A stretch of 64,000 bases of DNA from Silene conica (lineage: Eukaryota; Streptophyta; Magnoliopsida; Caryophyllales; Caryophyllaceae), in contig CM055314.2 in assembly GCA_029255685.2 (NCBI GenBank), positions 38,694,790-38,758,789 on the forward strand, given 5' to 3'. The position numbers were made by a program, and so were the translations under genes. Position 1 is the stretch's first letter, and each line of letters opens with the position of its first letter. The notes under the pieces were generated by a model. It had not been told where the DNA came from and made no database searches. It was given only the letters and a program-made list of their open reading frames with translations. This document shows, one piece after another, positions 22,001 through 34,458 of the stretch.

Positions 22001-23074
22001 GTCAACCTCACCCTTGATTAGGGGTTCTTGGTTTCGGAGGCCCTGCACATGATTACATAGATGAGAACCACAACCAGTATCAAGTACCCAAGTTCCGCAA
22101 CTTGCATGGTTAATCTCAATCATGTGAATAAAAGAAGAGGAAGACATACCAACAGGAGTAACGCGGCCTGCCTTAATGTCCTCGCGATACACGGGGCATG
22201 AGCGCCTCCAATGCCCAGTTTTGTGGCAATGGTGACATTCCATGCTTGTATCCTTGCTCTTTGTTTTGCCTTGTGAGTTGTTCGACTCACCTGGCCCACT
22301 TTTAGTAAATCCTGGTTTCTTGAACCTGGGCTTACCTACTGCTAGGTCGCCCTGAGCTTTAGCCTTCCCTTTACCCTTTCCCTTACTGGAGATCATGAGA
22401 ACATCCTGCTTCACGCTCCCACTTAATTTCATATCCTTCTCAGTCTGTACGAGAAGGGAGTGGAGCTCATGAGGAGTCTTCTTCATGTCGTTCATGTAGT
22501 AGTTGGCCCTAAAGAGGGCGAACCCATCATGAAGCGAATGAAGCATACGATCAAAGATTATGTTCTCACTGATCTTGCAGTTTAGGGTCTCCAGTTTCTC
22601 GATATTCTCAATCATGTTGAGAATATGTGGGCTAACAGCTTGACCCTTCTGGAGTTTCGCCTCAAAGAAGCGACAGGTATGCTCATAAGAAACGATGCTC
22701 GGAGCTTTCGAGAATTCGTTAGAGAGCGTGGTGAAAATCTTGTTTGCACCATGGGATATGAAGCGTCTTTGAAAATTTGATTCCATTGCATAGATGAGTA
22801 CGTTCTTTATCGCACCCGCTTCCATGACGAAGTCGCTATGAGCGCGAACTTCGTTAGCTCTAGCTCCAGTTCCTGGGTGTGCCGGAATGGGCTTAGTTAA
22901 ATACTTAAGCTTTCCGTCAGCAATGGCAGCATTCCGTAGTGCTGCCTCCCAGCAGTCAGAGAAGTTTGACCCATCATTCCTCAGTCTTGTTGACTGATTC
23001 ATGGAGTCCATGAAGGCTTTTAGCCAGGATTCACGTGCTAGCTTGGCACTTGGCATTGGGTCTTCACCAGCCAT
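19040..23074 (-). pseudogene. E4 copia gag-pol polyprotein with four nonsense codons
   Basis: Collinear with the intact E8 gene (1343 codons) with one extra codon (a Cys after NFSD near residue 40) and no frameshift. In-frame stops lie at 20900-20902 (a Tyr codon in E8), 20225-20227 (Gln, just after LYMV), 19655-19657 (Tyr after PDVA) and 19493-19495 (Gln after ADASF). The zinc knuckle, DTG protease and integrase D,D35E motifs precede the first stop, so only a Gag-protease-integrase product of 724 residues could be made. Reverse transcriptase and RNase H are cut off. Confidence 0.95.
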
Positions 23075-24798
23075 TTAGTTATACAGCAGTTTTAATGAAC
23101 GTGTTCTACACTGAAAAAGAAGATAAAACAAAACCATATAAGAAACTTATTGTTGTGATTTAAGTCTATATTAAATTGAATTTAAACTCGTAGACTCATG
23201 CATTTATATAATTGATCTCCCTCAAGAATTATATAAACGATCCCAAGACTCAATTTCCGTATATTGATAAGCCCACAGTTTGGCTAATTCCACTGTTGGA
23301 ACTCTTGGTCGATAGATTTCCGTATATCCTATCTATTAGTCCATCTCAGTCGCTAGATAGTATCGAGTGACCATGATGTTGAGATAAAATAAATCATCTG
23401 TTCCCACTTACCCGACGTAGAACGGGTCATATTATGCCTACCGACGAAGAAGGGATTCATGGGAGGCTGATTTATAAAGACTAATCTCAATTTTTTGTTA
23501 TACGAGGAAGACCCCATCAACTTTTATTTATTCATATTTAAGTGAACTAAAAACTAGCATTTGCGTGAATGAATTAAATAAAGTGATGGCTTTACATGTG
23601 ACACGTGACATCTGTATTGTCACAGAAAACTAACGCGTAACCTCTACATGAGTCAGTTTTCAGGCATGTTATAGGTGGTTTGGTTTTTAGGCGGAATATG
23701 ATGCAAGCTATTATCGATGAAAGCATAAAGATAAATGAAATAAACGTAAATAAAAGTCCTAGTGTGGCCTATCCTACCAAAATAAACATAAAACAACTTG
23801 GAATCCACCGTTGGACCCTAGAAGCTTGTCTTGATGTTCCATCTTGGTCTTGCAGCGGGAGTGAGCATCCGGTCTCCGTCTTTGGTCTTCACAAAATTAC
23901 TAATTTAAATTACAAATATAACCCTATTTACATTCTAATTTAAATACAAAAGTAATTACATGGCAAAAACCCAAAACGGAGATTCAAATCTCAAAATTAC
24001 AAGCAAGACTGTGTTCCATCATTACGGTAACACAATCTACTAAGGCCACACTAAGTTACAACCGTTTGCAAAAATTAAATACGTTATTGAAAGCATTCAA
24101 GGCATTCACAAGACGATAAATAAAATGCATCAACTAAATTAAAATTTATACATGACATAATACTGTTATTATGGTTAATAAATTTTACCAAACCACCTTT
24201 TAAGATTAAAATTATGTGACTATACCGCTTTAATCGCCAATTTTAATAAACATATAGTCCATTATTTTAAACTGTTTTAAAACAATATGTATCAAACGAG
24301 GGTGGACCGTTTCACAAAAATAATATACTATTTCCGTATACAGTATATTATTTTAGGCCATGTGAAAATAAGAAACAAGTTATTTTCGAAAAAAAAAGCC
24401 TGAAAGATGAGCACTCGACCGAGCAACAGGGGCACTCGATCGAGTGTCAGTGTCACTCGATCGAGTGCAGCAGGGGCTCGATCGAGTGACTCGTTAAAAC
24501 GCAAATCGCTGCACTTTAAACCAAAACAAGTTTATATCTTTGATTTAAAACGTGTAAATCATAAATAAACAACAACAAAATAATCACATATTGTTAAAAA
24601 TATCGATTAATTAACAATATGCAAATAAGAATCGAAAACAAGATCGATTACAACCCAAAAACACACGCACGGTGCCTGGTACAGGGACACTCGATCGAGT
24701 GCTACAGAGACTCGATCGAGTGTCAAGGCAGAAAGTACGGTTTTTGTAAAATTTTTAAACTTTATGAAAAACACAATTGTAAAATTTCATGGCCCTAG
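23075..24798 (-). mobile_element. E4 5' leader, about 1.7 kb
   Basis: Untranslated region between the primer site and the gag ATG, collinear with 37893-39625 of E8. It carries palindrome repeats at 24410-24723. A short frame (23680-23943) is antisense to the element and recurs only as shared leader sequence. Confidence 0.9.
24410..24723 (-). repeat. CACTCGATCGAGTG palindrome cluster in the E4 leader
   Basis: Perfect 14-base palindromes at 24432-24445, 24454-24467 and 24688-24701, plus shorter or altered copies near 24411, 24476 and 24710. They fall in two groups separated by about 200 bases, the same spacing as in the E8 leader. Confidence 0.9.
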
Positions 24799-24810
24799 GC
24801 TCTGATACCA
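24799..24810 (-). promoter_or_regulatory. E4 primer binding site
   Basis: Minus-strand TGGTATCAGAGC, complementary to the initiator-Met tRNA 3' end, two bases from the LTR. Confidence 0.92.
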
Positions 24811-24812
24811 CT

Positions 24813-25766
24813 TGTGGGGAATAAAACGTGTATTCGCCCTATACTTGCAGGATTATAATGAAAAATACAATCGTGAATATGGTCATAAGATTAAAAAGAT
24901 ATTAAAAAGAGTACAACCTTTAGTCCTTGCGCGAAAGGCCTAAGAACAGGAATTAACACAAATTCCCTCCTATAACTTGCACCCAAGACTTAGAATGAGA
25001 CGTTGCCGCGTGTGCTAGAAATCCTCTCCAACTGCCTTGCAATATCGGGAGAGCCTTTTGAGTTTTAGATGTGAGATCTGGGTTATGGGAGAAGAATGCT
25101 CTCAAACCCTAATTTTTCTTTGAGATTATTTTGTCAGTGCAACAAGAGTAATCCGACATAAGGAGAAGTCTTCTCCTTATGTACTACACTGGCCGAAATT
25201 TTCGAGTAGGGTAAGAGTGGGCTTTCCACTCTTACCTTATTCTAATTCGTGATTCGACCCATTTAGCTATAAGTTATTCGCGGGATTTTTAATTATAAAT
25301 CGTAACATGTTATCAGATATTAATGCAGTTGATATATTAATAATGGTCTGATAAAATACGATATTGTATAATTACCCAAATTAATATAACTGTTTATATT
25401 TAATTTACGAATTAAACATGTAATCCGTATTAGCTAAAATTATTTAATCCGTATTAAATAATCATCTCAACATCTTATTGACTAATTTAATAGTCAATAC
25501 CTCTGACTAACTGTTTAGTCGTATCCGGCATAAATGTGACTGTATTTTCATACCTTCACATCTCTCAAACGTGTCCTATAGGTGTGACGTATAGGGACCA
25601 GTTGATCACCGCTATGCGTATGACAATAACGTCAAACTTATCTAGCAAGCCAACCGTTATTGATAAACGTGGATCAACTGGTAATAATACTGAAGTATGC
25701 CCTTGTGATCCTTAAAGAGATTTAATAAGTCATTGTACTTAATTGTCAAGGACACCAGCCCCAACA
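24813..25766 (-). repeat. E4 5' LTR, 954 bp
   Basis: Matches the 3' LTR (13391-14387) except for a 43-base deletion near 25395, between two similar TTTATATT segments, and a few substitutions. Its outer end is TGTTGGGG directly beside the ACACT target copy, which proves the short LTR form was the one integrated. Confidence 0.93.
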
Positions 25767-27169
25767 ACACTACCGTATACTCTATTACAAACTATCGACT
25801 CGCCCGAAGGTATGGTCACTGAATCCGCGACCCAATCGAATCTCTCAAGTCCTAAAGTCTTGACATGATCTCTAGACACAAAAGAATGGGTGGCACCGGA
25901 ATCGAAAAGTACGAAAGTACGTTTAGAGTTCACAAGAAAAGTACCGGTTACCACATGTGCATCCTCCTGAGCTGCTTGTTTTCCCATGGCAAATAGCTTG
26001 CCACTGGACTTGACCCCACTTTGGCTGGCAGAAGATGTCCCAGCCTGCTGATTTCCTTCCGTCCCTGTCTTGTGATTGTTCCCACTCCCAGTGTACTAAT
26101 TCTGGTATGAACGGTTCTGATTGTTATTATTGTAGTTCTTCTGATAGTTGCTGCTGCCTCCAGACTTCGCACCCCCACCATAGTTTGTCATGGGTGTGCG
26201 ATAGCCACTGCTACCATAGGACTGAGTGCGAGGTCCCTGGTATCCGGATGTAGGTGTACGATAACCCCCGGACTGATTCCCTCCAGAAGAGCGACATACT
26301 GCCTGTTTGTGCCCAATCTTTCCGCAGCCGATACAGACCATTCCCACCGAACCACTACCAGAACCTCCACTCCTGAAGTTGCCCCCACTCTGATTCCTCC
26401 CACCACCAGAGGCACTACTCCCGAAATACCCACTGTACTTGTTATTACTTTGCTTTTTCGATCCTGAACCCTCAGTTACTGGTTCAGCCTTCCTCTTTTC
26501 TGACTTGGACTTCTTGTCCTCTTTGATCATATCCGAAAGCCTCTCCGCCGCCCCAGCCCTTAAGTAAATGTCACGGACTGTGGTGGGCGGAGCTGCAATC
26601 AGTCTCTTTTTGATGGCGATTGATAACCCCCTCTCAAATTTCATTGCTAGCATGGCATCGTCGAATCCCATGTCTCCCACATAGTGCACCAACTGGATGA
26701 ATTTCATGTAGTAAGCCTCTACAGTCATATCCTCCAACATCTTGAATGAGTCGAACTCCTCCCTCAGCTTGCTCTTTTGGAATTCTGGTAGAAACACCTC
26801 GTTCAAGACCCCCTTGAATGCGTCCCATGGAACAAAATCGGTCCCATCCTCTCTAGCTGCTTCCCGGATCTCTCCCTTGTTCCCGGTCCACCAGTCTCCA
26901 GCCAGTCCCCTCAGATAGTGGGCTGCCTGGTCGACCCTCAGTTCTTCAGGGCAATCCACCAGTTCGAATAAGTTACTGAATTCTCTGCACCGGGCCCCTA
27001 GCAAATGAGGCTCCCCCTCCCCGGTGAATTGGGTAGGGTGGTGCCTCGCGATTATCGTGCTCATCTTAGCGGAGTCCATACGTTTGGCCTTTAGAGCCGC
27101 ATTCTCAGCTAGTAATCGTTCTAACTCCTCTTGTGTGATGTTCGCGGCATTGTCTCTTCGCGGAGGCAT
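25767..27169 (-). pseudogene. E3 gag and start of the protease domain
   Basis: Probable start is the ATG at 27169-27167 (MPPRRDNAAN). A retrotransposon Gag domain follows (LRGLAGDWWTG, VEAYYMKFIQL). A basic, Gly/Ser/Asn-rich stretch leads to a CX2CX4HX4C zinc knuckle (CIGCGKIGHKQAVC, residues about 279-292). An in-frame TAG at 26096-26098 follows RSYQN and probably replaces a Gln codon. The same frame then resumes and encodes the protease motif VLFDSGATHSF in 25739-25987. At 25767 it is split by E4 and continues at 13390. Gag packages the RNA; the aspartic protease would cut the polyprotein. Confidence 0.93.
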
Positions 27170-27707
27170 ACTATAATACAACAGAAAGACATGAGTCCCG
27201 ACTTATGTGGGCACACATTAGGGTTAGGGCTAAAATCCATAAACGATAAAGTCTAGCATCAGTTATCAAATTGAATAATCAGAAAACTATAACATGGCTC
27301 GGGATCACATAACCGCATATCACTAGACATGATGATAGAAGAAGTACTAACATGTTTCAAATCACTTCTCATATCCACATAAATTCACACCTCTTTATTC
27401 AACAATTAAAATCCTTTTCATGCGCATGCCCCTTCCGGCTATTTCAAACAGTCACTGATAAACAAAGTTCCGTAAATTACTTATCACTGTACACCATTAC
27501 TTCCATCTTTTCTTAATCTACCCTTTTTCTCTCGTATTTTCACTCTGGGTTCCCGGGTAAAACTGATAGGGCCAATGGTTCGGTGTGAGGGGGCCCCAGA
27601 CTCATACTTCCCCTTTTGTGTGCTCCTAACAGTCCTATCCCGGGGTTCATTTTATTTAGACTCTCCTACATTCATTGGATTCATTAGGTTAGGCCTGAGG
27701 ATCGTTC
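27170..27707 (-). mobile_element. E3 5' leader
   Basis: About 540 untranslated bases between the primer site and gag, with no recognisable gene. A GGGCCCC-type segment near 27589-27597 is the only marked feature. Confidence 0.8.
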
Positions 27708-27719
27708 GCTCTGATACCA
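27708..27719 (-). promoter_or_regulatory. E3 primer binding site
   Basis: Minus-strand TGGTATCAGAGC, complementary to initiator-Met tRNA, three bases from the LTR end. Confidence 0.92.
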
Positions 27720-27722
27720 CTT

Positions 27723-29956
27723 TGTAACACCCCCATTTATTTAAGGGCCTGGACTAGGACTCCTCAGATAAATAAGGGTGTTACCATCTCGGTTTTCCGA
27801 GGCAGTACTTTAAAATAAAATTTAACTTAAACATGTTCTTACAACTGTATTATAAAGTCTTAACAAAAGGAATAAAGTACAACTCATATATTGCTGTCTA
27901 AGGTGATCTAAACATCTAGACTGGTCTGGATTCAAGCTCTTTCTCCCATAGCTCCCCCCTTAGAATCAGCCACCTGTCAGTCTGCTCCCCAATAAATTGG
28001 TTCATCACAGGTGATCACGAATACACAGGGTCAACCACGAGGTTGAGTACTGAAAAACTGTAAACAAACCACATTACTATAAATAGAAAGTCAAACTTCT
28101 CCACTCCGAATCACAGACCCTTTTCCTCCGCACCAATCACAGACCCTTTACCTTCGCACCAATCACAGACCCTTTATCTCCGCACCAAACACAGACCCTT
28201 TATCTTCGCACCATATCGTATCACAGAATTATATATCACGAAATACCAATCATATAACAATATAGATGAACATGGTTAATATCAACCAACAAACAGATTA
28301 CAGATCACATGTACGTAGTATTCCCCTACCTCAAAAACTGCAGAAGAAAAGATAACTGCGCGACTGCTTCTAAAAATGCTCCACACGAAAACTCCCACCT
28401 ACATATGTATTACATAAATTAATACTTTCCTAATTCTCGTAAAACGTGCACACATTCTATTTATAGACATTCCTATATTTAGAAAGCTTCCCAACAACAG
28501 GGTTACCCAAAATAGTAACTTTCTAAATATAGTAACTTCTAAAAATGGCAACTTGAGTTTTAAAATTCAAATAACTCAAAATACTAATTAAGACCCATAA
28601 CAAAACCTTCTTAATAAATACTAATATACTTATAACAAACAAAATCATTTCCTTTAATAAATAGAATCAAATAATTAATAATATATATATACATATATTA
28701 TTTACTAACTAAATAAAGAAAGTAAATTAATAAACATAATTAAAGAAAATAAAGAACACCCAAGAACCCGATCACCTCACCCGCGTCTTACACCCCCTTT
28801 TCCCAGCCGCGTGACCAACCACGACCCCACCGTCAACCACCAGCTACGACCCCCACAACGTCCCCTTCACCACCGACCACCACTGTATTGGTCGACTGTT
28901 TCCGGCGAGGTGAACCAGAGCCATTACCAGGCCTGGTTCACAACCCCCTGACCAACAACACCTCTACAGACCCTCTCGAAAACACCAGCAACCACCACTG
29001 ACATGACCGACCCTGGCGACACTGACCACCAACAAGTCCACCGACGACAGACGCCCACAACCACCTTGGTACCACCGCATAGACCTCCCCCTAGTCGGCG
29101 GTGATACCAACCCAAACACAACTCTTTCGACACCCAGCCACTCAGCATACTTCCTGACCTCTATCGAAACCCCCCAAACCACCGTGACAGACTTCCCATA
29201 ACCACCGTGATAAGTACCACCCAAAACTCCCAACCACCACCTGACATCCCAACCCACGACTCATAACAGAACACACCCAGATCCAACCATAACCATATGA
29301 TAAACATGCTACTTGACTAACATAAAAAGAGATTGACGAAAGACTGACTCGCTGCTACTGACTTTACCACCACATTCGACACCTCTTAACCACCAACGAC
29401 ACCCCAACGAAGACCCCTCCATTAACAGTACGCATCCCAGAAAGCTACTATGCAAAAGTGATCAACGTTAGTCGTGTATACAAACAGATTCATGCTTATG
29501 AAATTACGAACATAAACAGAATTAACAAAACTATGGTTGACATACCAGATCTCTGACAAAAATGAACCACCCTACGCTAGTGTGCAACCACCGTGACTGG
29601 TTTCTCCTTCTACCCTGATGTGGCGGCTAAGTTTGTGTGGTTTTAGATCTGAGTTTTGCTTAAGGGTTTAGGGTGAAAACTCACCTTAAGTAAGGCGGCA
29701 GGAAGGGGTTTACTGCTGGGTTTCTAATTTCCGTCCATGGGCTGCTACTTAGCACGCCAATCGAGGCCCATGGACGTGTTGCTATGAACCACGGGTTCGA
29801 GCCTCAACAACTACACATTACTATTATTATCTTAAGGTGGCTAAGTTCCCCTTTCGAGTCCCACCTAAGACCAAAACACCTTGTATTAAACGAGTACGCG
29901 CAAGCTTATAAAACAAACGATTTAAATAAAACGAAACCAAAATGCGGGATATTACA
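27723..29956 (-). repeat. E3 5' LTR, 2234 bp
   Basis: Partner of 8724-10986, with the same ends and minisatellite (about 28107-28212). The GTAAG target copy follows at 29957-29961. Small indels and scattered substitutions between the two LTRs show an insertion of moderate age. Confidence 0.92.
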
Positions 29957-29961
29957 GTAAG

Positions 29962-30887
29962 GTTGTAGTACAGACGGGAACTTAATTTTAGAATCGTACA
30001 AGAAGCAAACATCATCACTTCCACTAGTCATACCATTATCATCAACCCCTCTCTACTCACTACTCACTACTCACTAAAATGTAGCAAATATTCTCAATGG
30101 CAAAACAACAACAGAAACAGCCTTTGTTGATTTGTTCCTGAATATACAGCTATGACGAACCATGATCATGAAGATGGTAATTGTAGTAAAAAAAAAAACG
30201 AAACAATGCAGTTATCCAAAGCACAAACCTTTAGTCCCCATGCCGAATATTGCAAATATTCTCTCCTGCATGCATGCTACGCTTGAGGGTTCCTTGTACA
30301 ATCATGAAGGCTTCAATCTATATGTAACAGCACCTTTAGTGCCCACACCATAAGCTAAAGAGAACCTAACAACCTAAGATACGTAAAAGTAAACAACTTA
30401 TAGAATTGAGCTATACAAGCCCCACTCACTGATACCATTGTGTCTTTTTTGTCAATCAGCAACTAACTGCCATTTAGATCTATCAAAAGCAACCCATAAG
30501 AAAAGCATGCAGGTCTGATATTATAGGCTCAACTGCTCAAGAACCCGGAAATCTTGACCCAAGGGGCAAAACGCTCTGAACCCAAAAGATCCTCAAATTT
30601 GGGCTTAGGGTTAAGGTTGTTCCTAACTTGACCGATTTGACCAAAAAAACTGGATATATGTAACTGTTAATGATCATAAGAGAAAGGTAATTTCAAAAAA
30701 AAAATAGTAATTGGATTGGATTGGGGTTCAGCTAATAGGAATTGTCAATTGAAACTGAGAAGTAAAAAAATGGAAATACAATTCCTGGAGAAAAGGGAAG
30801 GAAGGAACAACGGAAAAGTAAGATGAAAAAAACCAATAAATACAACAAGGCTATGCTTATGCAGCGTGGTCAATACATGGAACTGAC
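29962..30887. other. Unassigned sequence right of E3
   Basis: Continuation of the DNA at 8723 before E3 inserted. No exon or transposon end is recognised. A TACTCAC triplet repeat lies near 30055-30076, and the rest looks intron-like. Confidence 0.4.
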
Positions 30888-31448
30888 AAATATTCTATTG
30901 CTAAGGGCTACAAATGGCTAAGTGAAGTTAACTGGCATACTCTTATATAGATTAGATGGACCAGTCCTAAACACAGAATGATGGCTTGCCTATATCATCA
31001 CAAAGTTATGAACACTAAGAATAAATTGTACCAGCTGAATTTGGTGTTGGATGACCAATGCTGCATATGTGCCAATGTTGCAGAGGACATCCAGCACCTG
31101 TTCTGCAACTGTGAGTACAGCAGTCTACTGTTGCAGCATATGGAACGATGGACAAGAAGGTCACTGAAGAGGGATTTGGATCAACAATGGAGATTGAGAT
31201 TGAAAGGCTCAAGATTGAAGCGTGCACTACTAAATGGAGTGGTGAATGCGGTGCTGAATGCGGTTATTCATCAGATTTGGCAGCAAGGTTAAAAAAGAGC
31301 ATAGTACTGGGTAGAATCTAAAAATGAAAGGTATGAAAAAATAGTAAATGGGTTAATTAAAAGGAGAATGAATATTGTTGTCCTCGGGAAGAAGGGAACA
31401 CCTTATGAGTTGAGGGAAGCTTTGCAAAAGATCTTTGGTAGCGTTTAA
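30888..31448 (+). pseudogene. Decayed LINE retrotransposon: 3' end of ORF2 with zf-RVT domain
   Basis: One frame runs from about 30888 to TAA at 31446-31448 with three internal stops. It encodes YKWLSEVNWHTLI, SPKHRMMACLYHHKVMNTKN and the Cys/His cluster CCICANVAEDIQHLFCNC. This matches the zinc-binding module (zf-RVT) found after the reverse transcriptase in plant L1-type LINEs and their derived host copies. The upstream endonuclease and reverse transcriptase are absent, as expected for a 5'-truncated copy. I see no clear poly(A) tail or target duplication. Confidence 0.8.
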
Positions 31449-31829
31449 CATCATCCTCGGCGGCATCTGGATAACTATTAAAGGGGAAATAACAATTTAG
31501 CAACAGTCAATTGAACTAGACGAAGATAAAACTTACATGTAATTGGCGAAAAAGCTAGGGTTTGAGAGAATGGCAGTTGTTTCGCGTGAATCTTGCAACT
31601 GATGAATTGAATAAGGTATTTGAAGTTGAAATTGAAGTTGAAGATGATGGATGAAGCTTGTGATGAAGGATTTGATGAACAATTTTGGAAGAGTTGATGA
31701 AGTGATTGTTCTATTGCTTGTGGTTTACTATTCTATTAGTCGTGAGGTTGATGAACAATATGAATTAGGTTAAAGAGTTGTTCTCTTAATTTAGTCGTGT
31801 ATTTTTTTTAATTTACATCAAATACATCA
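31449..31829. other. Unassigned spacer before E6
   Basis: No gene recognised. It has GATGAA-rich repeats (about 31620-31750). Bases 31825-31829 (CATCA) are the presumed left target copy of E6. Confidence 0.4.
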
Positions 31830-33380
31830 TGTAACACCCCCAATTATCAAAGAGCATGTACTAGGACTTCTCCAATAATTGAGCGTGTTACCATCCCGGA
31901 ATAACAGGGGTAGTAGATAATCAAAGGAAAGAAACACAGTGCTTTAAATAGAATTTATAAAGTCGATATAACATGCTACATTAGACAAACTACTACAATG
32001 AAGGATTACAACTGATACGACTACTGTGATCTAACAGCTAGGTCGGCCTTCCACATCCTCTCTCCTTCCCATGCCACCACTAAGTCCTTTATACACCTGT
32101 CAGATCTACTCCCCGTTACAGATCATTGTAGGTGTTTATGAATACACGGTTAACCTCGCGGTTGAGTAGGATAAATAATCAACACATCAAAATAATGCAA
32201 TAAGTATGAAAATGCAATGTCATGGCCTTTTCTTAACTCAACCCCAAACTTCCACCCGCCTCCTCCTGGCCGGGTCTGCCTCGATCGTCATCTGAATCAC
32301 ACCACCACGAAGGTATAATCGGTGTCTGCCGGTAAGTTATTTATACATCACCCGAAGGCTCTTACCATGATGTCTACCCAGGCTAAACCTGTATACCGAT
32401 GCATATGCCATGCCAATGAATGCAATATCTTATCGTTACACAAACCCATATACAAAACTGATAACAAGTGCACATGCCATACTAATGAATAAAATAATCA
32501 ATAAACCAGGAAACCACATCTGAAATCAACCAGTAACATCTAACCCGAATAACAAGATGACAGATTAAATTATCCTACCTCAAGTTGCAAGAAAATGCCA
32601 AAAATAGCAATCCGATAAGCAATCAGAAGTATTCCACCAAGATCTCGTCACCTAACAGTTACAATTATAGGTATAATTACTACTTATGCGCAACAACGAT
32701 TCATTATATAAACTAACTCGATAATTATATTTTGCAATTATTTAATTAAAAGGGTTATTTGTGATTTATATATATAAACATCGTCTAACCGTCTTACCCT
32801 TATTTATATAATTATTATTGTTATTAGCACTACCATAAAAAAATGAGATGACTTAAAGAATGAATTACAGAAACGGAGTTTAAACTAATTACGCATAAAT
32901 TTAACCCACGAGATAAGAATGAATTACGGAAACGAAATTTAAACTAAATACCAAAGGCTAACCCACGACATAACCTACAAACTACAACCTACCCCCTCAC
33001 TACCCCTTCATTTAACATCCGGCCAACACCACCGCGACCCCGCTTCAACCCTCGCCCCTGAAACCCCTATACACACCAAGACAACCGCCCCATTCCAGCC
33101 TACAACCGCGCACAACCACCCCCATGTCCCGACTCTAAATTGACTCCGAAAAAGAAACCCGTAACCAACGTACAACCGCCGCCTCAGGACATTACCTCCG
33201 TCGCCCCTCACCCTAGGCTGTTCCTGTATCACCCCTCTCTGCCATTGTCACCACCCAAACCCACCAACACCGCTAAAACACCCGAAATCGTACCCGCGTC
33301 CCCTGTTTTTCGCACCCCCTGTTTTGCGTCGTTTCTTATCCCCACGGTGGTGACTCCTCCCTCGACCCTGGTCAGGCCAC

Positions 33381-34444
33381 TGTTGGAGCTTGTGTCCTCC
33401 ACATGTAGTGTGATAACGTCATTGCATATACCCTTGTACGGACAAGTGGGAATTTGTTGGGGCTGGTGTCCTTGACAATTAAGTACAATGACTTACTAAA
33501 TCTCTTTAAGGATCACAAGGGCATACTTCAGTATTATTATCAGTTGATCCACGTTTATCAATAACGGTTGGCTTGCTAGATAAGTTTGACGTTATTGTCA
33601 TACAGATGGCGGTGATCAACTGGTCCCTATACGTCACACCTATAGGACACGTTTGAGAGATGTGAAGGTATGCAAATACAGTCACATTTATGTCGAATAC
33701 GACTAAACAGTTAGTCAGAGGTATTAACTATTAAATTAGTCAATAAGATGTTGAGATTATTATTTAATACAGATTAAATAATTTTAGCTAATACGGATTA
33801 CATGATTAATTCGTAAATTAAATATAAACGGTTATATTTAATTAAATATTGTATTCGCGTATTAATATAAACAGGTATATTAATTTTGGTAATTATACAA
33901 TATCGTAATTTTATCAGACCATTATTAATACATCGACTGCATTAATATCTGATAACAGGTGTGCGATTTATAAATAAAACCCGCGAATAATATTTAGCAA
34001 ATCGGGTCGAATCACGTAAAGGAATAAGGTAAGAGTGGAAAGCCCACTCCTACCCAAGACCCCATTCGGCCGACCCATAAGGTTACCAAAGGAGAGTTTT
34101 TCTCCTTTTGTCAAACACTGGTGAATCACAATCCTGATAATTAGGGTTTTGAGAACATTATTTTCCCAAAACTCAGATCTCACATCTAAAACCTCACAAA
34201 AGCTCTCCCCATATTGCAAAGCAATTGGAGAGTAATTCTAGCACACGCGGCATCATCTGATTCAAGTCTTGGGTGCAAGTTATAGGAGGGAATTTACTTT
34301 AATTCCTGTTCTTAGGCATATTCAAGCAAGGACCCAAGGTTGTATTCCTTTTCATGTTTTTATTAACTAATTACAATAATCTCAATTGTAAAATCCGTTA
34401 TAATCCTTCACGTTTTAGGGCGAAGACATGCTTTATTCCCCACA
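33381..34444 (+). repeat. E7 5' LTR, 1064 bp (long form)
   Basis: Starts TGTTGGAGCTTG; the inner start TGTTGGGG lies 74 bases in, at 33455. Ends CCCCACA. It carries the U3 inverted repeat and a slightly mismatched version of the second inverted repeat near 34085-34111. Confidence 0.93.
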
Positions 34445-34446
34445 AG

Positions 34447-34458
34447 TGGTATCAGAGC
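34447..34458 (+). promoter_or_regulatory. E7 primer binding site
   Basis: TGGTATCAGAGC, two bases after the LTR, matching initiator-Met tRNA. Confidence 0.93.

Larger units (their letters stand above)
13386..25771 (-). mobile_element. E4: full-length Ty1/copia element inserted in the E3 protease region
   Basis: LTRs at 13391-14387 and 24813-25766, with TSD ACACT at 13386-13390 and 25767-25771. Primer site 24799-24810. gag-pol (19040-23074, minus) has four nonsense codons but no frameshift. The 3' untranslated region is split by CACTA E5. E4 belongs to the same family as E7 and E8, but its LTRs start at the inner of two possible boundaries, so the outer 74-bp segment remains only in the internal DNA (14388-14461). 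Confidence 0.94.
8719..29961 (-). mobile_element. E3: full-length Ty3 chromovirus (Tekay-like) carrying nested E4 and E5
   Basis: LTRs at 8724-10986 and 27723-29956 have matching TGTAACACCCCC and ATTACA ends. GTAAG is duplicated at 8719-8723 and 29957-29961. Primer site at 27708-27719, polypurine tract at 10987-11000. Minus-strand order is gag, protease, reverse transcriptase, RNase H, a remnant of integrase, chromodomain. The integrase core is deleted and gag has a nonsense codon. Without E4 the element is about 8.9 kb. Long LTRs, the initiator-Met primer site and the chromodomain fit the Tekay/Del lineage; the lineage name is from memory. Confidence 0.92.

Noticed and set aside
6757..31829. 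A complete CACTA element spanning the HISN3/Ulp1 region with E3 inside
   Set aside because: The matching right terminus (reverse of CACTACTACAAATTTG) was not found in 29962-31829, so completeness is not supported.
33968..34219. 83-codon minus frame recurring at 56027, 57079, 61333 and 62385
   Set aside because: All are antisense within E7 LTR copies; recurrence reflects duplication of the LTR, not selection.
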